A stretch of 58,567 nucleotides of DNA, from contig OMXV01000024.1 in the NCBI GenBank assembly GCA_900315075.1, forward strand, positions 1-58,567, written 5' to 3'. The stretch comes from an uncultured Prevotellaceae bacterium. Lineage in GTDB: Bacteria; Bacteroidota; Bacteroidia; Bacteroidales; Bacteroidaceae. Positions 8,627 through 16,937 of this stretch are shown here, piece after piece. The notes below the pieces were generated by a model, which ran no database searches, was not told the DNA's origin, and saw only the letters and a list, made by a program, of their open reading frames with translations. The stretch's first letter is position 1. The number at the start of each line of letters is the position of its first letter. Position numbers and translations under genes: made by a program.

Positions 8627-9451
8627 CTAATATTCGTTAGTTCCTATATGTTGTTTTATCAAATCTTCCAACTTGGTCTGTAGTTTGTACATATTTTCAC
8701 CTCTATAGTCATTTCCTCCCACGCTGATGTAGGTGCCGTCGGCAAATCTTGCCTCAAAATGCCATGCCGACCCATCAAGTTTGTCCCAGGGTCCTCCCAG
8801 GTCGGGCAGATTGTCGAACGAATGGTCGTCGTAGGAGGAGACCAGTTTATACAAATAATGATCCTTGATGTATTGATAATATTCTTTCAGGATACTTGCA
8901 TCAGTCTCAAACGATTTCTCGTTGAAGTGCCCTCCCCATGCCACACGTGCCTTCTGGTCGTCGATTTTTGTGATGCTGGCTGGCATGAGAGGATAAAAAC
9001 GCATCCCACCATAATTATATTCGATGAAAATAAGTTCAGCCTCTGGCATTGTTCTGCGTGAGGCTTCCTGTATCTCCTGATACTGCACCAAATTGATGTT
9101 GAAAGCATCGGAGCGGAGTTGTTCACGATGAATTTGCATTTTCACATCAATAGCAGTTCTTTCGTCAACAGCCTTGTCGATACGCTGGAGAATGAACTCA
9201 TTCTCCTTGTTTCTTGCCGTGATGCTGTCAACCACGACAGCCACCTCTTGTTCGCTCAGATTCCACATGTTGCGTACACACGCCACGCAATCAAAGTCGC
9301 TTTGCAACGCAAACGGAATTGGCACGCGCAATGACTTTTTCTTCACCATCTTCTTCACTTGTTTCAGCTCGGCCTTGCTGAATGTGGCCTCCTGTGCCAT
9401 GATGGTGAATGGCAACAATAAAGAGCTGATAATCATCAATAATTTTTTCAT
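8627..9451 (-). CDS. Exported protein of unknown function with CxxC motif
   Basis: I do not recognise this 274-aa protein. It has a signal peptide (MKKLLMIISSLLLPFTIMAQ), a Lys-rich stretch, and a CVAC motif (Cys 55 and 58) in DFDCVACVRNMW. The second half is mixed alpha/beta with conserved-looking aromatic patches (YNYGGMRFYPLMPASI, GGNDYRGENMYKLQ). It is the first gene of a three-gene operon with the small lipoprotein (2-nt gap) and the radical SAM enzyme, so it may be a third component, for instance a periplasmic partner or redox protein. A near-match -7 (TATCTTTA, minus strand) lies about 55 nt upstream. Confidence 0.7.
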   Translation of the reverse strand: MKKLLMIISSLLLPFTIMAQEATFSKAELKQVKKMVKKKSLRVPIPFALQSDFDCVACVRNMWNLSEQEVAVVVDSITARNKENEFILQRIDKAVDERTAIDVKMQIHREQLRSDAFNINLVQYQEIQEASRRTMPEAELIFIEYNYGGMRFYPLMPASITKIDDQKARVAWGGHFNEKSFETDASILKEYYQYIKDHYLYKLVSSYDDHSFDNLPDLGGPWDKLDGSAWHFEARFADGTYISVGGNDYRGENMYKLQTKLEDLIKQHIGTNEY

Positions 9452-9672
9452 ATTGTGAGTTTCTGAGTTTGTGAGTTTGAGAGTTCTCGCACTGATATTT
9501 TGCGTGTAAAGATAATGATTTTTTCGTTTATTAGGTCAACTTTCCCTTATTTTTTAACAGAAATTGGAAGGTGATGACAAAAAAACTATTTGTTGTGAGA
9601 AAAAACACAATAATTAAGGCCATTTAGCGGTTTATATGTTAATAGAATACGTCAAAACACATCATAACAATC

Positions 9673-11010
9673 ATGGCAGCGACCAACTCAAGTCATCAAC
9701 GTTCGACACTGTTGGTGAAAAACATATTAGTGTCCTTTCTTATCAAGGGATGGTCGGCTATTGTCGTTTTTTTGATGGTTCCCGTGACACTCCATTGCTT
9801 GGGTGAATACAAAAATGGAGTGTGGCTTACAATCAGCAGCATTATGCTCTGGATAGACAATATGGACATCGGCCTTGGCAACGGCCTGCGCAACAAGTTG
9901 GCAGTCTATTTAGCACACGACGACACTGAGCGCGCCCGCAGCCTTATCTCCTCCACATTCGCCATGCTCACCTGTATCATGGTGCCGGCGATGCTGATTT
10001 TGCTGTTGATTGTGTATTTCGGCGACATGTATGGTTTCCTGAACGTCTCACACGGTATGGTCAGCAGTCTTGACACCATATTGATTGTGACCGTGGTCTT
10101 TGTCTGCTCCACCTTTATATTCAAGTTGATCGGCAATTTCTACATGGGACTGCAATTACCAGCCGTGAGCAACCTGCTGATCTGTTTAGGGCAGACGCTG
10201 GCCTTTATAGGCACCTATTTTGTCTATCTCTCGGGCAGTCATTCTCTGATATGGATTGCTTTGGTCAACACCGCAGCCCCCTTCATCGTCTATCTGCTCG
10301 CCTATCCTATCACTTTCTTTTATAAGTATCCACGGCTGCGCCCCAGCTTCCGCTTGGTGAACATGAACGAGGCTAAGAGTGTGATGAGCATGGGGGTGAA
10401 ATTCTTCGTGCTGCAAATCTCGGGCATAGTGCTTTTCATGACAGCCAACATCCTTATCTCGAAACTGTTTTCACCCGAACTGGTCACACCCTACCAAATC
10501 ACCTACCGTTATTTCAGTCTGATGCTGGTGGTCTTCACGGTGATTTGCATGCCCTTCTGGAATGCCACCACCGATGCCTACGAGCGTGGTGATATGATCT
10601 GGATACGCCGTGCCAACAAGAAACTCAACCTGATGACCCTTGGCATCTTCGTGGGAATGATAGTGATGGTGCTTGTCTCCAACTATGTCTATAAGGTATG
10701 GATAGACAAAGAAACCGTGATCGACATCAGGATGAGCATTGCCATGGCCACATACACATTCATATTGATAGTGAGTATGAGATACAGTTATTTCATCAAC
10801 GGCATCGGCAAACTGTGGCTGCAACTGATTTTCACCGCTTCGGCAGCCATTGTGTTCATCCCCTTAGCATACCTCATCGCCCATCTTACCAATGACATCA
10901 TATGGTTTATGGCCGTGATGTGCGCTGTCAACATCCCCGGACTGATTGTCAACCGCATCCAGTTCGACAAACTACTTAACGAAAAAGCAACAGGTATATG
11001 GATCAAATAA
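9673..11010 (+). CDS. Polysaccharide flippase of the MOP superfamily (Wzx-like)
   Basis: This 445-aa very hydrophobic protein has about twelve predicted membrane segments and no soluble domain. Its length and pattern fit O-antigen/capsule repeat-unit flippases. The N-terminal segment LVSFLIKGWSAIVVFLMVP and the following W..N..DIGLGNGLRNKL resemble Bacteroidota polysaccharide biosynthesis proteins of this type. It would move lipid-linked glycan across the inner membrane. The next gene begins 13 nt before its stop, and three glycosyltransferases follow without gaps, so it leads a glycan operon. Confidence 0.85.
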   Translation: MAATNSSHQRSTLLVKNILVSFLIKGWSAIVVFLMVPVTLHCLGEYKNGVWLTISSIMLWIDNMDIGLGNGLRNKLAVYLAHDDTERARSLISSTFAMLTCIMVPAMLILLLIVYFGDMYGFLNVSHGMVSSLDTILIVTVVFVCSTFIFKLIGNFYMGLQLPAVSNLLICLGQTLAFIGTYFVYLSGSHSLIWIALVNTAAPFIVYLLAYPITFFYKYPRLRPSFRLVNMNEAKSVMSMGVKFFVLQISGIVLFMTANILISKLFSPELVTPYQITYRYFSLMLVVFTVICMPFWNATTDAYERGDMIWIRRANKKLNLMTLGIFVGMIVMVLVSNYVYKVWIDKETVIDIRMSIAMATYTFILIVSMRYSYFINGIGKLWLQLIFTASAAIVFIPLAYLIAHLTNDIIWFMAVMCAVNIPGLIVNRIQFDKLLNEKATGIWIK

Positions 11011-11855
11011 AAGCACCTACACCTATCGCCATACTGATGGCCACCTACAACGGAGAACGGTACATCAAAGAGCAATTAGACTCTTTGGTCAACCAGACTT
11101 CCCGTGACTGGACGCTATACATACACGATGATGGCTCCACAGACCAAACCCCTGCCATACTGAGAGAATATTCGGAGAAATATGACAACATTCATATTTT
11201 GGACTATGAGAGCCAACGAGGAGCCATGAAGAATTTTTTCTCACTTTTGCGATTGGTTAACGCTGATTATTACATGTTTTGCGACCAAGATGATGTGTGG
11301 CTTCCAGAGAAAATTGTTGTTTCTCACAAGAAGATGAAACAGATGGAATCCCAACATCCATCCCAGCCGATCATCGTCTATACGGATTTGCACGTGACAG
11401 ACACAGATCTCCATATCATTTACGAATCATTCTGGCAAGAAATCTGCCTACATCCGGAATTTATCACGACGTTTGATGAAATGGCAGCCTCGACAGCAGT
11501 AACAGGATGCGCCATGCTCTTCAACCAAAAAGCAAAAGAGGCCATTGTATTCCCTGCCACTCATGCCATCATGCACGATGCCTGGATTACTGCTTGCACA
11601 CTGAGAAAAGGAGGGCTCATCCAGCCCATTCGCCAACAAATGGTACTGTATAGACAACATGAGGGAAATTGCATTGGTGCAGAAGACCTCAACAAAATCA
11701 CATTCATGTATAGGATTCGGCATTTCAAAGCGATGCAGATGAAGAACTGGCAACTTTACAAGATGCTTCGTTCGCTGGATTATGGTTCCATCATCAAATA
11801 TTACCGCTACAAATTGATCTACAAGAAAAGGATTCGCAATAAACTACAGAAGTAA
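10998..11855 (+). CDS. GT2 glycosyltransferase
   Basis: The 285-aa enzyme shows the GT-A fold signature of family 2: IAILMATYNGERYIKEQLDS at the N-terminus, DDGSTD (about residue 47) and the metal-binding DQDDVW (about 94-99). It resembles rhamnosyl- or alpha-linked sugar transferases of O-antigen and capsule loci. The donor and acceptor cannot be read from sequence. Its start overlaps the flippase by 13 nt, and its TAA stop shares one base with the next ATG (TAATG). Confidence 0.85.
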   Translation: MDQIKAPTPIAILMATYNGERYIKEQLDSLVNQTSRDWTLYIHDDGSTDQTPAILREYSEKYDNIHILDYESQRGAMKNFFSLLRLVNADYYMFCDQDDVWLPEKIVVSHKKMKQMESQHPSQPIIVYTDLHVTDTDLHIIYESFWQEICLHPEFITTFDEMAASTAVTGCAMLFNQKAKEAIVFPATHAIMHDAWITACTLRKGGLIQPIRQQMVLYRQHEGNCIGAEDLNKITFMYRIRHFKAMQMKNWQLYKMLRSLDYGSIIKYYRYKLIYKKRIRNKLQK

Positions 11856-12757
11856 TGGACGTATCGATAATCATTGTAAATTACAACACCTCGGACTTGC
11901 TCTTGCAGTGTGTCGATTCAATAGCCAAATATACTCATGGCATCAGTTATGAGATCATTGTCGTGGATAATGGGTCGAGAGAAGAAAATCTACGTTCCCT
12001 ACGCCAAGACACTCGCTTCCATTTAATTGAACTGAATGACAACCTGGGGTTTGGTCGTGCCAATAATGCGGGCGCAAATGTTGCAAAAGGAGAATATCTG
12101 TTTCTGCTCAATCCAGATACTATATTGCTGAACGATGCAATCACCATCTTGCACAATCATATAAAAGCCAATCCAAAGACTGGAATTTGCGGTGGCAATC
12201 TATACGACAGCGATATGGTTCCCATACATTCTCACGACATGATTAAGCCATCCATACTCTCTGAACTTGACACAGTTTTTGGGCATTTTTACTATAAACT
12301 TCGCTATGGTAAAAATTCCTGGTTTAATCATTCAGGAAAGCCAATGGCAGTGGCACTCATAACAGGAGCCGACATTATGATCAAGCGTCAGACGTGGGAT
12401 GAGGTGGCAGGTTTCGACCCTTCTTTTTTCATGTATTATGAGGACTCCGACCTATGCACAAAAGTTACTGAAGCAGGATACCTCATCGAGAACGTCCCTC
12501 AGGCAGAAATCATACACTTAGAGGGCAAGAGTTTCCACGAGTCCATCGTGCGAAGCGAGCGCTATTTCACTGGTCGTTCTGTATATTTCCACAAACATTA
12601 TTCCACTCGCTATAACAAGATTGCCGACAGCCTTAACATATCGTCACTGAAAATGGCAAGTATGCTTTTCCGACTTTTTGGCAAGAAAGAAAAGAGTGAG
12701 ATGTATCAGCAGAGACTGAATGTTTACAAACAATGCATTAACAATCAAAATTCATGA
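11855..12757 (+). CDS. GT2 glycosyltransferase, rhamnosyltransferase-like
   Basis: This 300-aa protein has the family-2 start VSIIIVNYNTSDLLLQCVDS, DNGS (about residue 42), the LNPDT metal site (about 91), and the acceptor-side motif FMYYEDSDLC, which is typical of WbbL-like rhamnosyltransferases. The specificity is inferred from the family only. It overlaps both neighbours by 1-4 nt, which argues for a coupled operon. Confidence 0.85.
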   Translation: MDVSIIIVNYNTSDLLLQCVDSIAKYTHGISYEIIVVDNGSREENLRSLRQDTRFHLIELNDNLGFGRANNAGANVAKGEYLFLLNPDTILLNDAITILHNHIKANPKTGICGGNLYDSDMVPIHSHDMIKPSILSELDTVFGHFYYKLRYGKNSWFNHSGKPMAVALITGADIMIKRQTWDEVAGFDPSFFMYYEDSDLCTKVTEAGYLIENVPQAEIIHLEGKSFHESIVRSERYFTGRSVYFHKHYSTRYNKIADSLNISSLKMASMLFRLFGKKEKSEMYQQRLNVYKQCINNQNS

Positions 12758-13866
12758 TTTATCATATATACTGGGGAACGGCAGGAAACGCCGGCTTATA
12801 TTTGGATGAAATTTATCAAACGCTCAAATCAGAGGGATTTGAGCAAGAAGTATTTGTCAGTCATTACTATCCTTTCAACTACGGACGAAAGGTGTTTTTC
12901 AAATGGACAGAACTGGGGCATTGCAGCAAACTCGGTAAACTGAGAAACCCCATACGATACATAGAGCTGATTTATGCACTCTTTGTCATCTATATAAAAA
13001 TACTCAGACGCAAGCCCCAAATAGTCAACTATTCCTTTATAGGTGTTTTCACCCCTGTACTTCTTTTTTTGAAATTAATAAAGAAGACGACTAAATGCAA
13101 ATTAATTCTCACATGTCATGATGTCATGCCATTTGCCAATAATTATCAGACATTGTCGAAACAAGAAAAAATGCGTAAGAAAGCATTCCAGATGGCAGAC
13201 TATCTACTGACACACAATCAGAACTCTGCAAAAGAGTTGCATCACTCTTTTGGCATCCCAACACAAAAGATATTAAGGCATAGTTTCCCCATTATGGACA
13301 TGAATATTCTATTTCATCAACATGCAGCTACTGATAATAAATGCGACTTTCTCTTTTTAGGTCATTTGCGAAAAGAAAAAGGAGTGGAAGTGTTGATGGA
13401 GGCCTGGAAACTTTTCCATGACAAACATCCTGACGCACAATTATGTGTAGCCGGCCATGCACCGTTTGGCTTTGACACTGCACCATATAAAGATATGAAC
13501 ATATTGTTCAAACTTCAGTTTTTGTCGGACGAACAGTATTATTCGTTGGCCTCATCAGCCAAATGTATAGTGCTCCCATATATCAAAGGAACCAATAGCG
13601 GAGTGGTATCTACATTGGTCACATTGGGTAAATGTGTGATTACCTCTGATTTGGAAATGTTTCAGAGCAATCCTCTTTTGGATAAGAATCTCATGTTTGA
13701 GAGTGGCAACCATCAATCCTTATTCAATTTAATGGAGATGGTTTATGAAAACAAACATGAAAAGGCCGAAACCGAAGACTTGGTGGAGAAATATAGATCC
13801 TCGTTTAGAAAAGAAGTCGTGGAACTGTACAACAAGATATACGACATCAGTCCTGCTGGTCATTGA
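12754..13866 (+). CDS. GT4-type glycosyltransferase
   Basis: The 370-aa enzyme has a GT-B layout. The N-terminal half contains a segment that looks membrane-associated (VNYSFIGVFTPVLLFLKLI), and the C-terminal half carries the nucleotide-sugar domain (FLFLGHLRKEKGVEVLMEAW, then LPYIKGTNSGVVSTLVTLGK). It starts in an ATGA overlap with the upstream gene and ends the plus-strand glycan operon. Its last 20 nt overlap tail-to-tail with the convergent glycosyltransferase. No initiating sugar-phosphate transferase is in this cluster. Confidence 0.8.
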   Translation: MIYHIYWGTAGNAGLYLDEIYQTLKSEGFEQEVFVSHYYPFNYGRKVFFKWTELGHCSKLGKLRNPIRYIELIYALFVIYIKILRRKPQIVNYSFIGVFTPVLLFLKLIKKTTKCKLILTCHDVMPFANNYQTLSKQEKMRKKAFQMADYLLTHNQNSAKELHHSFGIPTQKILRHSFPIMDMNILFHQHAATDNKCDFLFLGHLRKEKGVEVLMEAWKLFHDKHPDAQLCVAGHAPFGFDTAPYKDMNILFKLQFLSDEQYYSLASSAKCIVLPYIKGTNSGVVSTLVTLGKCVITSDLEMFQSNPLLDKNLMFESGNHQSLFNLMEMVYENKHEKAETEDLVEKYRSSFRKEVVELYNKIYDISPAGH

Positions 13867-15094
13867 GCAGATGTTCTAAATGGTCGAGGCATTTCTCGAT
13901 ATTGAAATGCTCTTCTTGATACATTTTGGCTCTTTTGCCCATTTCTGCCAACTCACCTTTATCCATTGTAGACATTTTCAGAATCGTCTTTGCCAATGCT
14001 TCAGCGTCGCCCGCAGCCACAGAGCAACCACATTTAGCATCGGCAATGATTTTGGGTCCTTCACCATTCATCATTGCGACTATGGGTTTGCCGGCAGCCA
14101 TATATGCCTGTAACTTTGCCGGAACGGTAAGATTAAAAATAGAAACATCTTTTAGTGCAACAAGCATCACATCTGCCTTTTGAAACAGCGAAGGCATCAT
14201 CTCTATGGGATACCGCCCCAACAGATGCACATTCTTCTCAAGAGAATGAGTTTGGATGAATGACTCGGTCCATTGCATTTTTCTGCCGTTGCCCACGATA
14301 ACCAAATGAATATCTGGACATGACTGCAAACGTTGTGCAGCCTCCATGATATGTTCAAAGTCTTGTGCTTCACCCATATTCCCAGCAAACATGACAACAA
14401 AGCCCTCCGGAAACGATGGAAGTTGATGTTCATGTTCAGAAACCATGGTTTTATCTGCCCAATTTGGAAAATAGACAATTTTCTCTTTGAAATCTCCTTT
14501 ACTGACAATAGACTCCTCAAATCCCTTGGAACTAATCAAAATCTTATCCGAACAACGATATATCCATTTGGTTAGTCTTTCAAATATAGCCAATATTCGC
14601 TTGTTTTGAACACCACCTGCAGCCTGCAAACTTTCCGGCCACAAGTCGAGCACCCAAAAGAGTAATTTTGCATGGCATAATTTCTTCACTATGACACCGG
14701 GAACGCCTATCATCACTGGAGATGTTTCGTGAACAAACACTTTGTCAAACTTTTTAAAAAGTCCCAAATAGAGACTGATGAAAAAGGATGAAACAAAATA
14801 ACTGAGATAATTCAAGAGAATTCTGAAAGAGCCACCATTTCCTCTCGGTATAATAGCACCACGAATCACCTTTACTCCATTTACCTTTTCGCTGCGTCGA
14901 TGAAAAAAACCATATCCTTTATAAAAATGACCCTTGGGATAATCAGGAATGGCTGTTAAAACTGTCACATCATACCCACGTTCAACCATTTGAAATGCCA
15001 CGTCGTTCACCCGGAAAGTCTCCGGATAGAAATGGTTGGTGCATATTAGTATTTTTTTTATAGTTTTGGATTTTGCCTTCCCTTTGTTTACCAT
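13847..15094 (-). CDS. GT4 glycosyltransferase, WbuB-like
   Basis: This 415-aa GT-B enzyme resembles the WbuB group of aminosugar transferases. Its N-terminus reads ILICTNHFYPETFRVNDVAF, and the C-terminal domain has FAGNMGEAQDFEHIMEAAQR, LLGRYP and the KLQAYMAAGKPIVAMMNGEG sugar-nucleotide site. It points against the glycan operon and has its own excellent promoter at 15183-15213, so it may be regulated apart from the other glycan genes. It ends inside the last codons of the convergent gene. Confidence 0.85.
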   Translation of the reverse strand: MVNKGKAKSKTIKKILICTNHFYPETFRVNDVAFQMVERGYDVTVLTAIPDYPKGHFYKGYGFFHRRSEKVNGVKVIRGAIIPRGNGGSFRILLNYLSYFVSSFFISLYLGLFKKFDKVFVHETSPVMIGVPGVIVKKLCHAKLLFWVLDLWPESLQAAGGVQNKRILAIFERLTKWIYRCSDKILISSKGFEESIVSKGDFKEKIVYFPNWADKTMVSEHEHQLPSFPEGFVVMFAGNMGEAQDFEHIMEAAQRLQSCPDIHLVIVGNGRKMQWTESFIQTHSLEKNVHLLGRYPIEMMPSLFQKADVMLVALKDVSIFNLTVPAKLQAYMAAGKPIVAMMNGEGPKIIADAKCGCSVAAGDAEALAKTILKMSTMDKGELAEMGKRAKMYQEEHFNIEKCLDHLEHLLNDQQD

Positions 15095-15182
15095 TATTTA
15101 CAGGTCATTGAACGATTACAAATGATATAGAGTTTATTATCTACATGTAATGGCGTATTACAACATGCAGCAAAAGATTTTG

Positions 15183-15213
15183 CAAAAGTAGCAATAATAA
15201 TGGAAAACACAAA
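15183..15213 (-). promoter_or_regulatory. Promoter of the WbuB-like gene
   Basis: On the minus strand TTTG (15210-15213) and TACTTTTG (15183-15190) are 19 nt apart, a full -33/-7 match. The start codon is about 90 nt downstream. Confidence 0.7.
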
Positions 15214-15332
15214 GAATTTTGTTGAAAGTCTTTCGGGGACTATTTTTTACCAGTTTCTTATTTCTTTACAAAGCATAATATATAAAACTTACCTTTCTGT
15301 TTCACCACACCACATGAAAATGGCCAAAGAAA

Positions 15333-16505
15333 TCATTGGCAATGCATGGTTAACAGAACCACTTCGCCTGTTACCCCAAAGCGCAAAGGAATCATTGCCC
15401 CCACCCCCACCGTGACAAACAAATGTTGTCCATCACGCTCATACATGCCATTGTATTCAGGATAGTTAAACATGACCGGAGTCAGGCCAAAGAGACTAAT
15501 CTGTCCACCATGGGTATGACCACTTAATGAAAGCTGGATATTGGTATTGGGAAGAATATCTACGCCCCAATGTTCGGGATTGTGCATAAGCATTATGGTG
15601 AACATCCCCTCGGGTATGCCCTCAACAGCCTTTTCAAAGATTCCCCTTCCATGATCCTTGTCATCAGCGACAATTACCTCGTTACCTTCGATTCCCGCGA
15701 GGGCGATGCTGTCGCCACCATGATAAAGCATGGTATGCTCATTGAGCAATAGCCTCCACCCCATCTGCCTTTCCATGGCAATGGTTTCCTTCTCGGAAGC
15801 CATTTTCTCCTCACGTGTGCCACCTATATAGCATGAATAATCATGGTTTCCAAGTATGGAAAAGACCCCATCTGGTGCCTCAATTTGCGACAAGACGGAC
15901 TGGTGAACAGCAATCTCACTTGGCTGAGTGTTCTGCAAGTCACCAAGAAAAAAAACGACATCAGGATGGAGGGCATTGATGCTATCGACGAGGCTACTGA
16001 GCAAACGATTATCCTTCTCATAATTCCCCACATGTGCATCGGAGAAGACTGCGATGCGATATCCATCAAACCCCTTAGGCAAATCGGCAGAGGCATAATC
16101 CACTCGCCTTATTTCAAATTTATTAAAACCAATAGTTGATCCATATATTGTCACATATATAGACATCAAAGCAAGGCCGCACCCAAAAATGCCTCCCCAA
16201 TTATGCTTTCCGTGAAATCGTTTTTGCAACAATCTGCCAAATGAAGTTGAAAAAGACCAAAGCATTTTAGGTATCAAATACACACCTACAACGAAAAGGA
16301 ATATGTTAAGAGGAGTTTGGGGATGTGGCGTGAAATCACGGGTAGTAGCCAAGAGAACAGTACACGCCAGCATGAGGATGGTCTGTCCCCACCATAGCAT
16401 CTTAACCCATATCGAAACCCCTGGTCGGCGAAAGTAATGTTGATAGATGATAATATCAGGCAACAATATTAACAATACTATGAATATGAAAGAATTAGCA
16501 ATCAT
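15333..16505 (-). CDS. Membrane-anchored metallophosphoesterase (YkuE/YaeI-like)
   Basis: The 390-aa protein has four N-terminal membrane segments in about residues 1-130, then a phosphoesterase domain with SDAH (155-158), GDLQ, GNHDY, LMHNPEH and SGHTHGGQ. The last motif and the order of motifs are those of the YkuE/YaeI group, some of which act on lipid-linked phosphoesters such as UDP-diacylglucosamine relatives. The substrate here is unknown. It is a single gene, with a -7 element 140 nt upstream at 16645-16652. Confidence 0.85.
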   Translation of the reverse strand: MIANSFIFIVLLILLPDIIIYQHYFRRPGVSIWVKMLWWGQTILMLACTVLLATTRDFTPHPQTPLNIFLFVVGVYLIPKMLWSFSTSFGRLLQKRFHGKHNWGGIFGCGLALMSIYVTIYGSTIGFNKFEIRRVDYASADLPKGFDGYRIAVFSDAHVGNYEKDNRLLSSLVDSINALHPDVVFFLGDLQNTQPSEIAVHQSVLSQIEAPDGVFSILGNHDYSCYIGGTREEKMASEKETIAMERQMGWRLLLNEHTMLYHGGDSIALAGIEGNEVIVADDKDHGRGIFEKAVEGIPEGMFTIMLMHNPEHWGVDILPNTNIQLSLSGHTHGGQISLFGLTPVMFNYPEYNGMYERDGQHLFVTVGVGAMIPLRFGVTGEVVLLTMHCQ

Positions 16506-16644
16506 TATATCTATATTACTTCTTAGTTCAATTATTTCTCTGCCATTATATTAGGTAATCGACTCTCAATATGATATAAGTATTTTGAGAAGACAACCTA
16601 TAATAAGCATTTCTATACCAACATACGTAAAACCAATCAGAATG

Positions 16645-16678
16645 CAAAGATAAGAAAAAAAAACATAATTTGGACAAA
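16645..16678 (-). promoter_or_regulatory. Promoter of the membrane phosphoesterase gene
   Basis: Minus-strand TATCTTTG (16645-16652) with TTTG at 16675-16678. The spacing of 22 nt is slightly long. It gives a leader of about 135 nt. Confidence 0.5.
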
Positions 16679-16854
16679 GAATACCAATTACCTACAAATA
16701 TCTTACTTATCATAAAAAAGGTATATGTCAAAACAGACGATACAGCTGAGGCCCCGCGCACAGGCAAAAAGCGTTTGCCTGCAAAAAAAAGTTAAAATTC
16801 ATCTTTGTGCGAAAATCCTTCAAAAGAATTGAATGAAAAATGGCTGAAAATGAC

Positions 16855-16862
16855 TAATTTTG
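16855..16862 (+). promoter_or_regulatory. -7 element of rho
   Basis: TAATTTTG followed by CA. A TTG codon that could extend the rho reading frame upstream lies inside this element (16860), which shows that the frame extension is not translated and supports the ATG at 16938. Confidence 0.6.
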
Positions 16863-16937
16863 CACAGTTTTTTCAACACACGACGATTTTCGTATCTTAG
16901 AAAGTCGTTTATAGACAATCAAACACATCTACTTTTT

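Larger units (their letters stand above)
16506..16937. other. Divergent intergenic region between phosphoesterase and rho
   Basis: It holds the minus-strand promoter (16645-16678), the rho promoter element (16855-16862) and a perfect hairpin CAGGCAAA / TTTGCCTG with a 5-nt loop at about 16761-16784. The hairpin has no T-run on the correct side in either direction, so it is not a good terminator. No convincing gene is seen. Confidence 0.5.

Noticed and set aside
15200-15415. 71-codon plus-strand frame between the glycosyltransferase and phosphoesterase genes
   Set aside because: It overlaps the promoter of the minus-strand glycosyltransferase and the end of the phosphoesterase gene, and the product has no domain character.
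16546-16767. 73-codon minus-strand frame upstream of the phosphoesterase
   Set aside because: It starts at TTG, is rich in Tyr, Phe and Ser, and covers the promoter of the phosphoesterase gene.
16860-16937. Upstream extension of rho starting at TTG
   Set aside because: The TTG is part of the -7 promoter element TAATTTTG, and the extension does not resemble Rho; the ATG at 16938 is used instead.
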